Source: Pirellulaceae bacterium
GTDB lineage: Bacteria > Planctomycetota > Planctomycetia > Pirellulales > Pirellulaceae
Reading direction: 5' to 3'
Assembly: GCA_016784735.1 (NCBI GenBank)
Contig: JADHUC010000001.1
Location: 124,001 to 188,000 of the forward strand
DNA: 64,000 nucleotides
How positions within the stretch are numbered: the stretch's first letter is position 1; every line of letters begins with the position of its first letter. The notes below the pieces were generated by a model. That model was not told the DNA's origin. It saw nothing but the letters and a program-made list of their open reading frames with translations, and made no database searches. Below, one piece after another: positions 26,980 to 36,701 of this stretch. The position numbers were made by a program, and so were the translations under genes.

Positions 26980-28971
26980 ATGACCCGATTGACAATCCTG
27001 TTCTTTGTTTGCATGGCAGGCGCTGCTTACGGCGCCGAGAAGCTCATTGTGGGCTTTGAATTACCCGAGATGGAGCGGAAGACGGGTGGGGCTCTCGGGC
27101 GGGGACGCGGCGTGGACAGATGCCTGATAACGGACCGCAGCGCGAGCGGCTTCCGTTTCTCAGCGCCCTTTGAGGCGCCGACGACAACAAGCCTCGCTTG
27201 GACGTGGCATATCACGCGAGGTGATGCCACCGAGGGGCAATATGCATTGGCGCAAACAGTATCGGGTCTGGGTCCGCGCCAACAAGAGAGTGATACGTAT
27301 GAGAGGACTCCGTACTGGACATACTATTATCCCAATCTGAAGACATCGACCAACCCCGAAGCGGCGATTGTCATGAACACGTTTCTGTGGCTGACAAACA
27401 ATCCCGCTTTGCGAGACTGGTCCGGCTATGACAAGCTGTTGATCGACATGAAGGTTAGCACAGCGATGAGGGTGCAGGTTGCCCTGGAAGATGAAATGGT
27501 AACGCCTGCGGTCATGAGGGCGTTCGAGATGAGTAGCGGCGAATGGTTTACCCTGGAGATTGACCTGAAGCAGGCGGTAAAAGAACGGCAAATTGATCTG
27601 CAACGCATCGCGAATTTCTGGATACTCGGTTTCGCGAACGGCAGGGTATCTGTCGACAATATACGCCTTGCCCAGGCAGATGACTCTCCATCGTTGCCTC
27701 TTTTGCAGGATCGCCGTTCCATGGCATTACCCGATCCGCCAAGCCATATCGATGTTCCTGAATTGCAGGCAGTGCCGGACCGGAGCCCGATAACCCTGGT
27801 GCGGCGCAAAAAGGTGTGCCCGGGCACGGTAACGCCGTTCGGGTTTATAGGTGCTTTCGACAATAACCATATTGTTGTCGGCTATAACAAAGGCGTGTAT
27901 GGCGGGGCTTCGGGCTCCAGAGGTTCGGCATTCTTTCGCTTCACTACCGATGGTGGCGAAACTTGGTCGTCCGAAAAGACGATAGGCAGGGGTTTGTATA
28001 ACCTGGACCATGGTGCCAACCGGGGCAACGCCGTTGATGATCGTGGAAATGCCGTATTCATAACCAGCAGTGCCGGCTGCGCCGGCATAGGCCAACCCAA
28101 TGCGCGTCAGCACCTTTTCAAAGTCAGTTTTAACGGCAGCGGCTGGGATGATCCGTCCAGTTTGGCTACCTCGATCCTGGACGGAGACACCCGCCACTGC
28201 GCGCATACGACGCAGTTCGTGATACGCCAACGATATGGCAGGAACGCGGGCCGATTGTGGTGCAGTTGGGGTCAGCACGGCAGGCTGCACGGCCCCGAGG
28301 TTGTCGTTGCCTACTCCGATGACGACGGCAAGACATGGTATTTCCCAAAGCACGGTAAGGCGTGTGTTCCCGGTTCGCGGCATCCGGCCTGGACGGATGA
28401 CACTTACCAGATGCCGGAGACGGCCATTACCCAATACGGAGAACACGTGGCTGTTTTCTGGGAAAACGACCGAGGGCTCTTGTGGTCTGTGTTTGACGGT
28501 CAGGACTGGTCGGCGGTAAGAAGAATACACGATCAGGGCAGGCTCGCCTTGGCACGAGGGCCGTCTCTATCGGCCGTGACCGCCGGGATGAATGAAGTGT
28601 ATGTTACGTCGGGACGGACCCAGGGCATCATGCGCCTTCAGCAAGACGGTAAGACATGGGACAACGAACTGAAAGGAGAATCTGGAGGCGGCTGTCTTAC
28701 CGTGTGCGGGACGACCACGGACGTTGAGGATGATGCGGTTATGTATTTTACGGCAGGCCTGGGCGGCTCGGCGCCTGTATTGTGTTGCCGCAGGAAGCCC
28801 GACGGTTCATGGGCTTCTCCCTTGAATCTCACCCACGGCAAGATCACCGTTTGGGAATATCGCCGCTGGGTCAACTTAGTGGTCCCGCCCTATTCGCCCC
28901 CAAACTTCGCTCCTGTTGCCTGGGGTAACATCAACCAAGTGTATATGGCCAAGGTGCCGGTCCTCGAGTAG
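26980..28971 (+). CDS. BNR/sialidase-like propeller with N-terminal CBM-like domain, secreted
   Basis: 663 residues; ATG at 26980 with GGAG six bases before it. Signal peptide MTRLTILFFVCMAGAAYG. Residues 20-240 look like a CBM11-type beta-sandwich (VGFELPEM, LLIDMKVSTAMRVQVALEDE, WFTLEIDLKQAV, VSVDNIRLAQ). Residues 260-660 form a BNR-repeat propeller with Asp boxes: FTTDGGETWSSEKTIG, YSDDDGKTWYFPKHG, and conserved HGANRGNAVDDRGN and GDTRHCAHTTQFV. Sialidase-fold proteins of this type act on, or bind, glycan chains; I cannot read the substrate. Codon use is more A/T-rich than in most neighbours, which may mean separate acquisition. Confidence 0.8.
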   Translation: MTRLTILFFVCMAGAAYGAEKLIVGFELPEMERKTGGALGRGRGVDRCLITDRSASGFRFSAPFEAPTTTSLAWTWHITRGDATEGQYALAQTVSGLGPRQQESDTYERTPYWTYYYPNLKTSTNPEAAIVMNTFLWLTNNPALRDWSGYDKLLIDMKVSTAMRVQVALEDEMVTPAVMRAFEMSSGEWFTLEIDLKQAVKERQIDLQRIANFWILGFANGRVSVDNIRLAQADDSPSLPLLQDRRSMALPDPPSHIDVPELQAVPDRSPITLVRRKKVCPGTVTPFGFIGAFDNNHIVVGYNKGVYGGASGSRGSAFFRFTTDGGETWSSEKTIGRGLYNLDHGANRGNAVDDRGNAVFITSSAGCAGIGQPNARQHLFKVSFNGSGWDDPSSLATSILDGDTRHCAHTTQFVIRQRYGRNAGRLWCSWGQHGRLHGPEVVVAYSDDDGKTWYFPKHGKACVPGSRHPAWTDDTYQMPETAITQYGEHVAVFWENDRGLLWSVFDGQDWSAVRRIHDQGRLALARGPSLSAVTAGMNEVYVTSGRTQGIMRLQQDGKTWDNELKGESGGGCLTVCGTTTDVEDDAVMYFTAGLGGSAPVLCCRRKPDGSWASPLNLTHGKITVWEYRRWVNLVVPPYSPPNFAPVAWGNINQVYMAKVPVLE

Positions 28972-29097
28972 ATTTCCACGGCTCCACCAAGGAAGGGCTA
29001 GACGAGGGAATGACGCGGGGAGTGTTGGGAGCTTCAGCTACGACGATCGAAGGAGGAAGGGCGAGTGGACGGCGCAATCCGCGTCGCCTGTTCGCAC

Positions 29098-29340
29098 TCA
29101 TCGAAATGCAACGCTGCAGAGAGAATACTGATGTGTAAATCGAAGCCGCGTGAAAACCATTCTTGAACGGTTCTGTTTCTGCTGGTACCAACGTCTGTCG
29201 CCCTTGGTGGCGAAGAGATGTCGCTTTTTTTTTGTGCTCGCGGAAAGGACCGCGGCGCCGCCGGACACTACCGCAGTGCACAATCCGCCGGCGACGGCCG
29301 CCGCGCTTTTGACAAACCCTCGTCGCGTAGTTTTGTTCAT
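29098..29340 (-). pseudogene. TAT-signal stump
   Basis: From ATG 29340 the frame begins with a twin-arginine signal, MNKTTRRGFVKSAAAVAGG, and continues to about residue 36 (AVLSASTKKK) before losing protein character. Its start overlaps the preceding stop by four bases (ATGA) and has GGAG five bases upstream, so it was once the second gene of an operon. Only the export signal is left. Confidence 0.6.
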
Positions 29341-29837
29341 GAGCTCTCCTCAGCGGCTGATGAGCTCCGGCGATGACGGTCCGTCGCCCACACTCCCAGC
29401 AGCGGCGAAAACGTGAAGCGGGTGATCGTCTTCTTCGCTTCGTCGAACACGAACATCGTCAGCCAACCGGAACCGTTGCGTGTCGTTTCGTCCAGACCGT
29501 CATACCCGGACGGCGTGTAAATCGGCCAACCGTAGCTCGCCGCCCAACCGCCGCGAAACTGCAGCTCAACGAGCTTATCAAGTGTGGCGCGGGCGAGATC
29601 CATCTCCTGCAACAGACGGGCCTCGTCCAGGTCGCAGTCCACCGGCTCGGGTGCGCCCTCCAATCGCGACGCGACCGTGTCATCTTGTACGCGCAACTCG
29701 TCCAAATTGCAGTCGGATGCCAGCACGTCGTCGCCCGGAAACCCCGCGAGTTCCGAATACTGATAGCACAGCAACGAGTTGATGTCAGGCAAGGTCAGCT
29801 TATCTGAGCCGTTCTTCACCGTAAGCGTCATCTTCAC
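29337..29837 (-). CDS. C-terminal part of an unrecognised protein
   Basis: From GTG 29837 or ATG 29831 the frame reads VKMTLTVKNGSDKLTLPDIN and then strongly coding-like sequence: LLCYQYSELAGFPGDDVL, GGWAASYGWPIYTPSGYDGL, WLTMFVFDEAKKTITRFTF. The stop overlaps the next (TAT stump) start. The opening TLTVKNGSD looks like an internal strand of a larger beta-sandwich protein, and there is no signal peptide, so I think the N-terminus was lost. Just upstream another frame ends METVTLEGTA with a stop that overlaps the GTG, possibly one more scrap. Function unknown. Confidence 0.55.
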   Translation of the reverse strand: MKMTLTVKNGSDKLTLPDINSLLCYQYSELAGFPGDDVLASDCNLDELRVQDDTVASRLEGAPEPVDCDLDEARLLQEMDLARATLDKLVELQFRGGWAASYGWPIYTPSGYDGLDETTRNGSGWLTMFVFDEAKKTITRFTFSPLLGVWATDRHRRSSSAAEESS

Positions 29838-29907
29838 GCGGTCCCTTCGAGCGTGACCGTCTCCATGTCTATGCCAACAGTCGATGGCCGGCCGAAGGCG
29901 GCTGGCT

Positions 29908-31467
29908 TCAATCCTCCGGGGCCGTGAAGCCCTCGGGCGGGTAGAAGGCCGACGCGGGGATGGGCTCCTTCTTCGTTGACGGACTCTCCCAGAAGAGTCT
30001 GCCCCGCCAGTCTTGGGGGCCTCTCTGATCGACAGGCGACTTGAAGAGCTCGAGCTTGATGGGGTACTTCCTGCCCGCGTCCAGCTTCCCGACGCTCGCA
30101 CTCTTCGTGAGAACCTTGTTGCCCGCCGGCTGCCCGCGAAGGTCGATCACGAGCCTGCCGTCGAACCAAACGGCGCCGCCTTCGCAGACTTCGTAGGTGA
30201 GCTTGTACTCCTCCGACTTCGTCGGCTGCACAAAGCCCGTCCATCGCGCCGAGTAGTCGGTGCCCCTGCTGTTGCCGAGCATCGGCCACAGGTAGCGGCC
30301 GGAGTAGCCCTTCCGCTGGTGATTGATGTTCTCGCGCCACCAAGCCACGACGTGCGGCTCGCTCTGGAACTTCGTCCCGCCGTAGAAGTCCACCCGGAGG
30401 CCCTCGCCGCTCCCGGCCGACCTCCCCACCGTGATGCGGTGCTCGGTGAGGTGGGTGACGCCCTTGTCGTCGGTGACGCTGAGCTCGACCGCGTACTCGC
30501 CTTCCTTCGCGTAGGCGTGAGACGCGGTTTCGCCGGCCGCCGTCTTCCCGTCGCCGAAGTGCCAGGCGTACCTGAGCGGCGAGCCGTCTGGATCGGAGCT
30601 GCGCGACGCGTCGAACTTCGCCGTCATGGAACCCCAGTCGCGCGAGTGCCTGAAGCGCGCACGTGGCGGCCGGTTGACCGGCTGCTCGCGGGTCCCGATG
30701 TACTCGGTGCTGATAACGAGGTCGTCGATCCAGTGCGTCTGGTCCTTGGGCGAGCCGGGGTGGAAGTAGTTCGAGATGAAGAAGAGCTTGAGCGGGAGGT
30801 CCGGCTCCCTGTGGCTCCGCAGCGGGATGCCGACGTGCTCGGTGACCAGCTTGCCGTTCACCCACAACCTGATCTCGCCGTCGTCGGTGTCCGGTGAGGC
30901 CATCTGGAGCATCATCTCGACGCAGTGCCACTGCATGGGCTCGATCTTGTCGGGCTTCGACCTGTTGTAGCGAGGGCAGCGCGCCTTGCGCACCCAGGAC
31001 GGGTCGTGCTTGCCGCAACTGATTCGCAGGATGGTGTCGGCCTTCTGGGTGAAGTCGAGGTGTGTATAGAAGTCCGCGCTGGTCGGACCGCCCTTGAGAC
31101 GCGGACCCTTGAAGGCGTAGACCGAGCTGTCGTGAGGGCCGTAGCCCTCGGGCCACTCCCACTCCTTCTCGAACATCCTGTAGTAGCGGATGTAGAGCCG
31201 CCTGGAGGGCTTGAAGAATCGCATCAGTCCGCCGGACGACTTCTCCCCCTTCGTCAGGTTGAACTGGAGGCATCGCTTTCCGGAGATCGCGACCTTGTCG
31301 GTGATCTCGAGCCCCTTGCTGGGGCCGACTTCGGCGCCGAACCAGCTGCCCTGCTCCATCCAGCCGAGGATCCTGGGAGTCTCCTCGAAGTCCTCCTTCA
31401 GGAGGATCTCCCCGCTCGCGCCGGCGGCGACCAGCATGAAGACGGACACAGCTACGATCGGTTTCAT
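29908..31467 (-). CDS. Secreted LamG-like/PKD/PA14 protein
   Basis: 519 residues; ATG at 31467 after AAAGGAG. Signal peptide MKPIVAVSVFMLVAAGASG. Residues 20-265 form a concanavalin-like jelly roll (LLKEDFEETPRILGW, RLYIRYYRMFEKEWEW, LWVNGKLVTEHVG, WIDDLVISTEYIG). Residues 275-360 are a PKD domain (ASRSSDPDGSPLRYAWHFGD, AVELSVTDDKG). Residues 365-510 are a PA14 domain (GLRVDFYGGTKF, YSARWTGFVQPTKSEEY, VWFDGRLVIDLRG). All three are glycan- or matrix-binding folds. No catalytic residues are evident. The tail meets an unidentified gene piece, and a second concanavalin-fold gene lies directly upstream on the same strand. Confidence 0.85.
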   Translation of the reverse strand: MKPIVAVSVFMLVAAGASGEILLKEDFEETPRILGWMEQGSWFGAEVGPSKGLEITDKVAISGKRCLQFNLTKGEKSSGGLMRFFKPSRRLYIRYYRMFEKEWEWPEGYGPHDSSVYAFKGPRLKGGPTSADFYTHLDFTQKADTILRISCGKHDPSWVRKARCPRYNRSKPDKIEPMQWHCVEMMLQMASPDTDDGEIRLWVNGKLVTEHVGIPLRSHREPDLPLKLFFISNYFHPGSPKDQTHWIDDLVISTEYIGTREQPVNRPPRARFRHSRDWGSMTAKFDASRSSDPDGSPLRYAWHFGDGKTAAGETASHAYAKEGEYAVELSVTDDKGVTHLTEHRITVGRSAGSGEGLRVDFYGGTKFQSEPHVVAWWRENINHQRKGYSGRYLWPMLGNSRGTDYSARWTGFVQPTKSEEYKLTYEVCEGGAVWFDGRLVIDLRGQPAGNKVLTKSASVGKLDAGRKYPIKLELFKSPVDQRGPQDWRGRLFWESPSTKKEPIPASAFYPPEGFTAPED

Positions 31468-31567
31468 CGTGTGGCTCCTTTCGTTCCGAATCCCTGCTCA
31501 GGATTCCCCGTTCGAATGGTGTTACCCAACACACCCTATCGTCCCCCGCCGCAAAAGAGCCACCGAA

Positions 31568-33262
31568 TCACTTCCCGACGACATCCGGAACGACATCCGG
31601 ATTCCAGCCCCAGCCGTCCTCGAAGGACGTGGTGCCATAGGAGACGTCGTCGCAATAGACCACCAGCGGTTTCGGGTTATCGAGGTGGTCGCTGATCCCG
31701 TAGTGATAGCAGTAGGACTTCCACAGGTAGTCGTCATCGACGCCGTCGGCCTTCAGGATTTCCTTCCCGTCCAAGAGGATCGACCACTTGTGATCGCGCG
31801 AACCGCGCACCTCGCAGCGATACCACTTGCCGGGCTCGAGGGTGATTTCCTTGTTGACGTCGAGCACCTCAGGGAGTCCGGCCTGGCGGCCCCCCTTCGC
31901 CTGTCTGAGCAGGGTGGGATGGTTTTCGGAGTCCACGCCCAAGGCGATGTAATTGCAGCGACCCCCTCCAGCGCGCATCATCCCGGAGAGCGCCGCACCC
32001 TTGGGAGCGGGGAACGATTCCGGGTCCAGGCACATCCACACGTTGAGGGCCGCGGCCTGACCCTTGCCCGGCATGTTCTGGATGCCGTCGAAGCCGCTGC
32101 CGGAGAACTGACGGTCTTGGAGGGTTTTGGCGGCCAGCGCCTTGTCGTTTCCGGCGGGCACGCGGGCGGCGTAGGGCGACTTGGTCCCGTTGTGTGCGGG
32201 CGAGCTGACCAGGGTGAAGGGCGAGGAACACTGGGACCAGCCAGCTTCGAAGTTGCCCGCCGAGATCCCGTCGCTGCCGGAGCGGATGTGCACGCCCTTG
32301 GCGTCGAAGGCGAACCATTCCTTGTAGAGATTGGTCTTGTAGGGACTATAGGGGTCGGGGGTACCAAGGTCCTTGGGTTCGTCGGGCGCCGGACCGATGA
32401 GCTTGCCGTTGTTGTCGCCGGCCAGGATGACCAGGTTGTCACGGTATTCGGTGATGGGCTTGCCGAAGTAGAGCTGTCCGCCGGTGCGGAAGTAGTGGTT
32501 GAAGAGCAGCTCACTGACGCGGTAATCGGGGTTGTCGTTGCCCCGGTAGTTCAACTCGTAGTAGCCCATCACCTGCACGTCGTCGATCCACAGCTCGAAC
32601 ACCCCGTCCGACTCCCCCCGGTCGTCGAACTTACCGTTGCCGTTCTTGTCCCGGCACGCCCCGATCGTGTTCAGCTTCAGGTGCAGTTCCAGGCGGTACC
32701 ACTTCCCGTTGTGCATCACCCGGTCCTTCAGCTTCCCCATGTTGCACCGCAGACCGAACCGCATGATCACCGGGCCCCACGGCCCCAGGTCGAGTCCAGC
32801 GGCCATCCTGGAGACGGTCTTGGCCCCAGTGGCCCAGAAGGCCAGACAGTGGTCGGAAGGCTGGGCCCCCCAGTGCCAATATTCGTTGAAAAAGACGTAG
32901 AAGCGCATGCGTATTTCTTCCAGGTCCTTGCGCTGGAAGGTGACAGACTGATACCCGGGGACCACCATGTCGCCGAAGGCGAACTTCATGGAGTGTTTGC
33001 CCCCCAGCGCTTTCTCGTCGCTGACCATGAGGCGGGCGTTGGAGGGCTGGTGTCCCCAGCGGGACCAGTCGCCGGTCTCGAAGTCGTCGGCGAAAATCCA
33101 GTTGGGATGGAGCTGCTGCCAGTTGTCACACTCGCTCTTGACGGCGGCTGTGGCGGGTTCGTCGGCCCCCTGGGTCCACCGCCCCAGCGACATCACCACG
33201 ATCGCCGCTACCCCACAGATCATCAGTCCCGCTGCCGCCGACTTCGATACCCGTCTCGACAT
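31568..33262 (-). CDS. Secreted concanavalin-like (polysaccharide-lyase-like) protein
   Basis: 564 residues; ATG at 33262. The signal peptide (SAAAGLMICGVAAIVVMSLG) leads to a concanavalin-fold domain at about residues 50-270 (WIFADDFETGDWSRWGHQP, MRFYVFFNEYWHWGAQP, YRLELHLKLNTIG, LWIDDVQVMGYYEL). A second jelly-roll-like domain follows at about 330-550 (GISAGNFEAGWSQCSSPF, LNVWMCLDPESFPAPKG, WYRCEVRGSRDHKWSILLDG). A probable EF-hand-like loop, DKNGNGKFDDRGESDG, lies between strands. It is either a polysaccharide lyase relative or a binding protein. Downstream, 100 bases on, lies the LamG/PKD/PA14 gene on the same strand, so the two may be co-transcribed. Confidence 0.8.
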   Translation of the reverse strand: MSRRVSKSAAAGLMICGVAAIVVMSLGRWTQGADEPATAAVKSECDNWQQLHPNWIFADDFETGDWSRWGHQPSNARLMVSDEKALGGKHSMKFAFGDMVVPGYQSVTFQRKDLEEIRMRFYVFFNEYWHWGAQPSDHCLAFWATGAKTVSRMAAGLDLGPWGPVIMRFGLRCNMGKLKDRVMHNGKWYRLELHLKLNTIGACRDKNGNGKFDDRGESDGVFELWIDDVQVMGYYELNYRGNDNPDYRVSELLFNHYFRTGGQLYFGKPITEYRDNLVILAGDNNGKLIGPAPDEPKDLGTPDPYSPYKTNLYKEWFAFDAKGVHIRSGSDGISAGNFEAGWSQCSSPFTLVSSPAHNGTKSPYAARVPAGNDKALAAKTLQDRQFSGSGFDGIQNMPGKGQAAALNVWMCLDPESFPAPKGAALSGMMRAGGGRCNYIALGVDSENHPTLLRQAKGGRQAGLPEVLDVNKEITLEPGKWYRCEVRGSRDHKWSILLDGKEILKADGVDDDYLWKSYCYHYGISDHLDNPKPLVVYCDDVSYGTTSFEDGWGWNPDVVPDVVGK

Positions 33263-33326
33263 GGCCCATCCCTTTCTGCTCTGTGACGTGGCGCTTAGCC
33301 AAACCGCTTCGTCTCGGGCGCCCTGA

Positions 33327-33755
33327 TCAACAGGGACTGTTCGTGTGCGGAAAAAAGCGCCGCAAGCTTACACGGAAGCAGGTGTCCCGGCAATTGGTGC
33401 TTCCGTCTCCAACTGTTGGCGGCTTGCCTCCGGCATAGGTGAGCTTGAGGCAACCCTTGCCGGAGGTGGCGTTTTCGGGGGACTGCTCGATCTTCACCGG
33501 GGGCACACCGACCACCTCCGGGACGCGCAGGAGCTTGGCGCCCGGGTCCTTGGCGGCGGTCGCTTTGTTGTCCTCCTGGACTTGTTTGGCGAGGGCCTCG
33601 CTGAGGTTGACGTTCGACCATTTGGCCAGGTCGACGGGGGTCATTGCAGACGGCTGGCTTTGCCCGGTCCCCGTGGGTGGCGATTCGGAGGGGAAGGCCG
33701 GCCGGGTGTCGCCGCTAGCCGACGTAGCGGGCCGGGTGGGCAGGCAATATTTCAC
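33327..33755 (-). pseudogene. Degraded secreted-protein remnant
   Basis: A minus-strand frame with coding-like central part: MTPVDLAKWSNVNLSEAL, KDPGAKLLRVPEVVGVPP and SGKGCLKLTYAGGKPPT. The last segment resembles a beta-strand pair of carbohydrate-binding sandwiches. There is no signal peptide, the first 35 residues are Pro/Ser-rich and the end (RRFFPHTNSPC) loses character. I read it as the interior of a lost concanavalin-type gene and not as a functional product. Confidence 0.45.
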
Positions 33756-33984
33756 GGCGTCGGAGTGTGCCTACTACTCATTCTGCCGAGGCGAGTTTCC
33801 ACGGGCTGATTCCTCGCGTTTGCCGGGAAAGTGTTGATCCTTTTGGCCTCAGTTATTCTACTACGGGTTAAGGTCGACAGGTGGCAGAAGTCGTGAGACT
33901 TCTGGCTGCCAAACTCTCACGATTTCAGCGACGTCGCTAGCGCCTCCATTCGAAGATTGACAGATCACTAATGGAGAGCAACTA

Positions 33985-35250
33985 ATGATGACCAAGCCGA
34001 ACATGACCTTTTGTCTCACCGTCGCCTTCCTGATCACCGGCGGTGGTCTCAGCCGGGCCCAGCGCCCGTCGTCGACAAATGAAGAACCGCTGCAGTACCG
34101 GACGTGGACCGACTCGGCCGGCAAATATCAAACGGAAGCCGCCATGGTCGATTATCAGGACGGGGCGGTGCATCTTCGGAAGAAACACGGAAAAACCGCG
34201 ATCGCGCCCCTTGGCAGGTTGAGCCGGGAGGATCAGCGTTACTTGCGCGAAGAACTCGCACGGAGAAGGGCCCGCGAGAAAGAGAGCCGCCCGGGACCTG
34301 ACCGCCCGACGACGCCTGGTGCCGGTGCGGAGTGGCCGGGCAGGCGCGGTCCGCAGCGAGATGGAAGACTGCCCGAGGGTAACGCCGGCATCGCCGCGAA
34401 GTATCCTGGCGACAAAGGCATCGACAAAGACCCCGCGGTGTTGTTCGCCGACGATTTCGAGCGGAGCTTATCCGTCGCGGACCTGCGGAAGAGGTGGGAA
34501 GTGCTGACGAACAAAGCGAATCTCAGCATTGCCGCAGGGGCAGGCCAGAAACACGGCGGGGAGAAATCCCTGCTGATGACCCTCCCCAGGCAGAATGCTC
34601 CGCTCGCCACCGGCGTCGCCAAATTGCTCACCGATACACAGGACATCCTCTTCTTGCGCTGGTATATGAAGTTCGACGGCGGATGGTCGGTGCCGGGGGG
34701 GTCGGTCCACAACGGCGCATCCATTTCATCCAAGTACTTCGACCGGGGTCGCGCGACGCCCGGGATACGGGCCGACGGGCGCAACAAGTTCTTGGTCAGC
34801 TTCGAAAACGAGAACTCGACCGGCGACGCTCCCGGCCATATGAATGTCTATATCTACTGGCCGGAGCAAGGCGACAAGTGGGGCGATCACTTCTTCCCTT
34901 CGGGCACGGTACTGCCGTTCTCCGTTAAGCGATCGGGTGCGGCCACCTTCGGCAAGCAATTCGAGGCCCGGCCGGATTTTTCGCCTCAAACCGATCGCTG
35001 GTATTGCTACGAGTATATGGTGAAAGCCAACACGCCGGGCAAACGCGACGGACGTATCGCCCTGTGGGTCGATGGCAGACTCATCGCGGACTTCCCCAAT
35101 CTGAGATTACGAGATGTCGACGACCTCGAGATAGACCGCTTCGGACTCGGCCTCTATATTGCCAATAACAGGAACCGCGCGAACCGGAAGTGGCACGACG
35201 ACGTGGTCGCGGCCACCTCGTATATTGGCCCGATGGCTAGCTCAGAGTAG
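33985..35250 (+). CDS. SHD1-domain and concanavalin-like secreted protein
   Basis: 421 residues; first ATG at 33985 with GGAG eight bases upstream. A signal peptide (FCLTVAFLITGGGLSRA) is followed by an SHD1 domain (RTWTDSAGKYQTEAAMVDY, AIAPLGRLSREDQRYL), a small fold very common in planctomycete exported proteins. A Pro/Arg-rich linker of about 50 residues connects it to a concanavalin-fold domain at about 150-415 (LFADDFERSLSVADLRKRW, LFLRWYMKFDGGW, WYCYEYMVKANTPGKRDG, LWVDGRLIADFPNLRL, WHDDVVAATSYIG). This resembles the two concanavalin proteins at 29.9-33.3 kb. It probably binds or cleaves a polysaccharide. It is divergent from its left-hand neighbours. Confidence 0.83.
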   Translation: MMTKPNMTFCLTVAFLITGGGLSRAQRPSSTNEEPLQYRTWTDSAGKYQTEAAMVDYQDGAVHLRKKHGKTAIAPLGRLSREDQRYLREELARRRAREKESRPGPDRPTTPGAGAEWPGRRGPQRDGRLPEGNAGIAAKYPGDKGIDKDPAVLFADDFERSLSVADLRKRWEVLTNKANLSIAAGAGQKHGGEKSLLMTLPRQNAPLATGVAKLLTDTQDILFLRWYMKFDGGWSVPGGSVHNGASISSKYFDRGRATPGIRADGRNKFLVSFENENSTGDAPGHMNVYIYWPEQGDKWGDHFFPSGTVLPFSVKRSGAATFGKQFEARPDFSPQTDRWYCYEYMVKANTPGKRDGRIALWVDGRLIADFPNLRLRDVDDLEIDRFGLGLYIANNRNRANRKWHDDVVAATSYIGPMASSE

Positions 35251-35299
35251 ATGGACGCATAAGAAGAATGGAAGTTTCTTGTCACCCGCGTCATCATGC

Positions 35300-35533
35300 T
35301 CATGGATTTCTCACTAGAGATTGGACGTCACTGCTCACCCGCCTGAGGATCTGCAGGAGAAGCACCCCTTCCTGAACGGAGGCGTTGAAGTCGGTGCCGG
35401 CAGCGAGCTTCTCGCTCCCCAGCATGACGGAGGCGGGGGCGGCCGCTCGCCAGCCCTTGACCTTGAAGACTGGTTCCATTCGGGCAGTCTCTGCACCGTG
35501 GATGGTGAAGCGTGTTAACGTCCATGCGTTCAT
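35300..35533 (-). pseudogene. Short coding remnant
   Basis: The frame MEPVFKVKGWRAAAPASVML, then TDFNASVQEGVLLLQILRRV reads like two or three strands from the C-terminus of a secreted protein. It lacks a start site of any quality and a signal peptide. I cannot name the family. Confidence 0.4.
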
Positions 35534-36642
35534 CTCCTAACTTCGCGCTGCTCAGGGAACAACATCTTGCAGAACATCCGAAGCATCCAGTCCTGAAGAT
35601 GATAGCAGGAACCTCGTAGCCACCGTATCCCTCGACGTACTGATTTCTTTTGGGGCAAGACGCACTCTTGGCGTCTGTGGAATGTGGGACATTTCCCAAA
35701 AGGACCGAAAGACATGACTGGTTGGACCAGCGAGGTTGCCGGTCGAGCCAGAGTGATGTATCGGTGACTCAGGCTGTCAGATCCGGCTTGTTGCGCACGT
35801 CGGTCAGTGTGCCGTGAAAGGCTTGTTGATTCCAGCGAGTGCGAATCCCGCCCGGTAACTGGTCGCTCCAACCGGTGCCACCTGGAGCGGTTCAAGGAGG
35901 TAACGAATTGGACTGAAACACTCCTGGAAGAGGTTCCCTTGGGGAGTCAGCAATCACGCAGGTCATAACGTGAGTGAACGCCGAGCAGACCTCGAAACGC
36001 GCACTGCGGGAGCCGACCTGCATGACCGGTGACTGACCCACTGGCACGTCAATGATCTCAGCCCGGCTGTAACTTGCTTCAGACCAGGTGGCCCCGGGTC
36101 GTTACCGACCCGCGGCTCCCACAGACCCGTACGTTCGTCGGTCGTTTTCACCGACGCAGGTAACTGCAACCTGCCAAGTACAGCGGTGTGTCGACATGTG
36201 CGATGAGCAGAGTATCGCTTGCGCGCTCAGGACACGCCCACCTTATGCACTTCGGAGCTGGCACGTCAGGCAGCGGATGTGATCATTTCGACGACGCTTT
36301 TCGCCTCCGTGCACCGCGGTCTTCGCGTGAGGTCGAATCTGCGTAGGCGTGTCGGACCCAAGCAGGTTCGGGCTCGCTCGCCTCAGAGGCAAGATGCGGA
36401 TCGGGCTCGGGTGGGCTGACCACAGTCAGTACCCTACTCATGTCCCATTTTCACGAGGTCTTGGGACCTTGACGACCGAGACGGCAGTTCGCCACTCGTG
36501 GGCCTGTAGCTACGTTTGAAAGCGGTCTGGGGGAACGTTCCCCTGCGGCAAGGAATGGTCTCGCGAGTCACAGTGCTGCGCTCTTTCGGCTGAACACCGG
36601 AGGCGCCAAGCACGTTCCCTGGGTCTTCTCATAGAAGCAATG
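35534..36642. other. Gap without a supported gene
   Basis: About 1.1 kb with lower G+C than the flanks. I found no frame with a plausible start, domain or signal on either strand and no convincing RNA fold. It probably holds decayed coding sequence plus the upstream part of the blaI control region. It is the longest gene-free stretch in the window. Confidence 0.6.
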
Positions 36643-36656
36643 GCGAATTAATTCGC
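36643..36656. promoter_or_regulatory. BlaI-type operator dyad 1
   Basis: A perfect 14-base palindrome, GCGAATTAATTCGC, centred 30 bases upstream of the second dyad. It lies just before the -35 box. Confidence 0.65.
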
Positions 36657-36664
36657 TTTTTGCA

Positions 36665-36692
36665 TTGACTTAGCGAACATATTCGCCATAAT
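36665..36692 (+). promoter_or_regulatory. Promoter of the blaI-blaR1 operon
   Basis: TTGACT (36665-36670) and CATAAT (36687-36692) are separated by 16 bases, a good sigma70-type match 65 bases before the blaI ATG. The spacer is filled by operator dyad 2, so repressor and polymerase should compete. Confidence 0.65.
36673..36686. promoter_or_regulatory. BlaI-type operator dyad 2, in the promoter spacer
   Basis: GCGAACATATTCGC forms an inverted repeat (GCGAA...TTCGC) that occupies the spacer between the -35 and -10 boxes. It shares its GCGAA/TTCGC arms with dyad 1 and is the expected site of autorepression. Confidence 0.7.
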
Positions 36693-36701
36693 CGATTTGC
36701 G

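Noticed and set aside
29834-31534. 566-codon Arg-rich frame on the minus strand
   Set aside because: It is a shadow of the LamG/PKD/PA14 gene; composition is atypical and no domain is seen.
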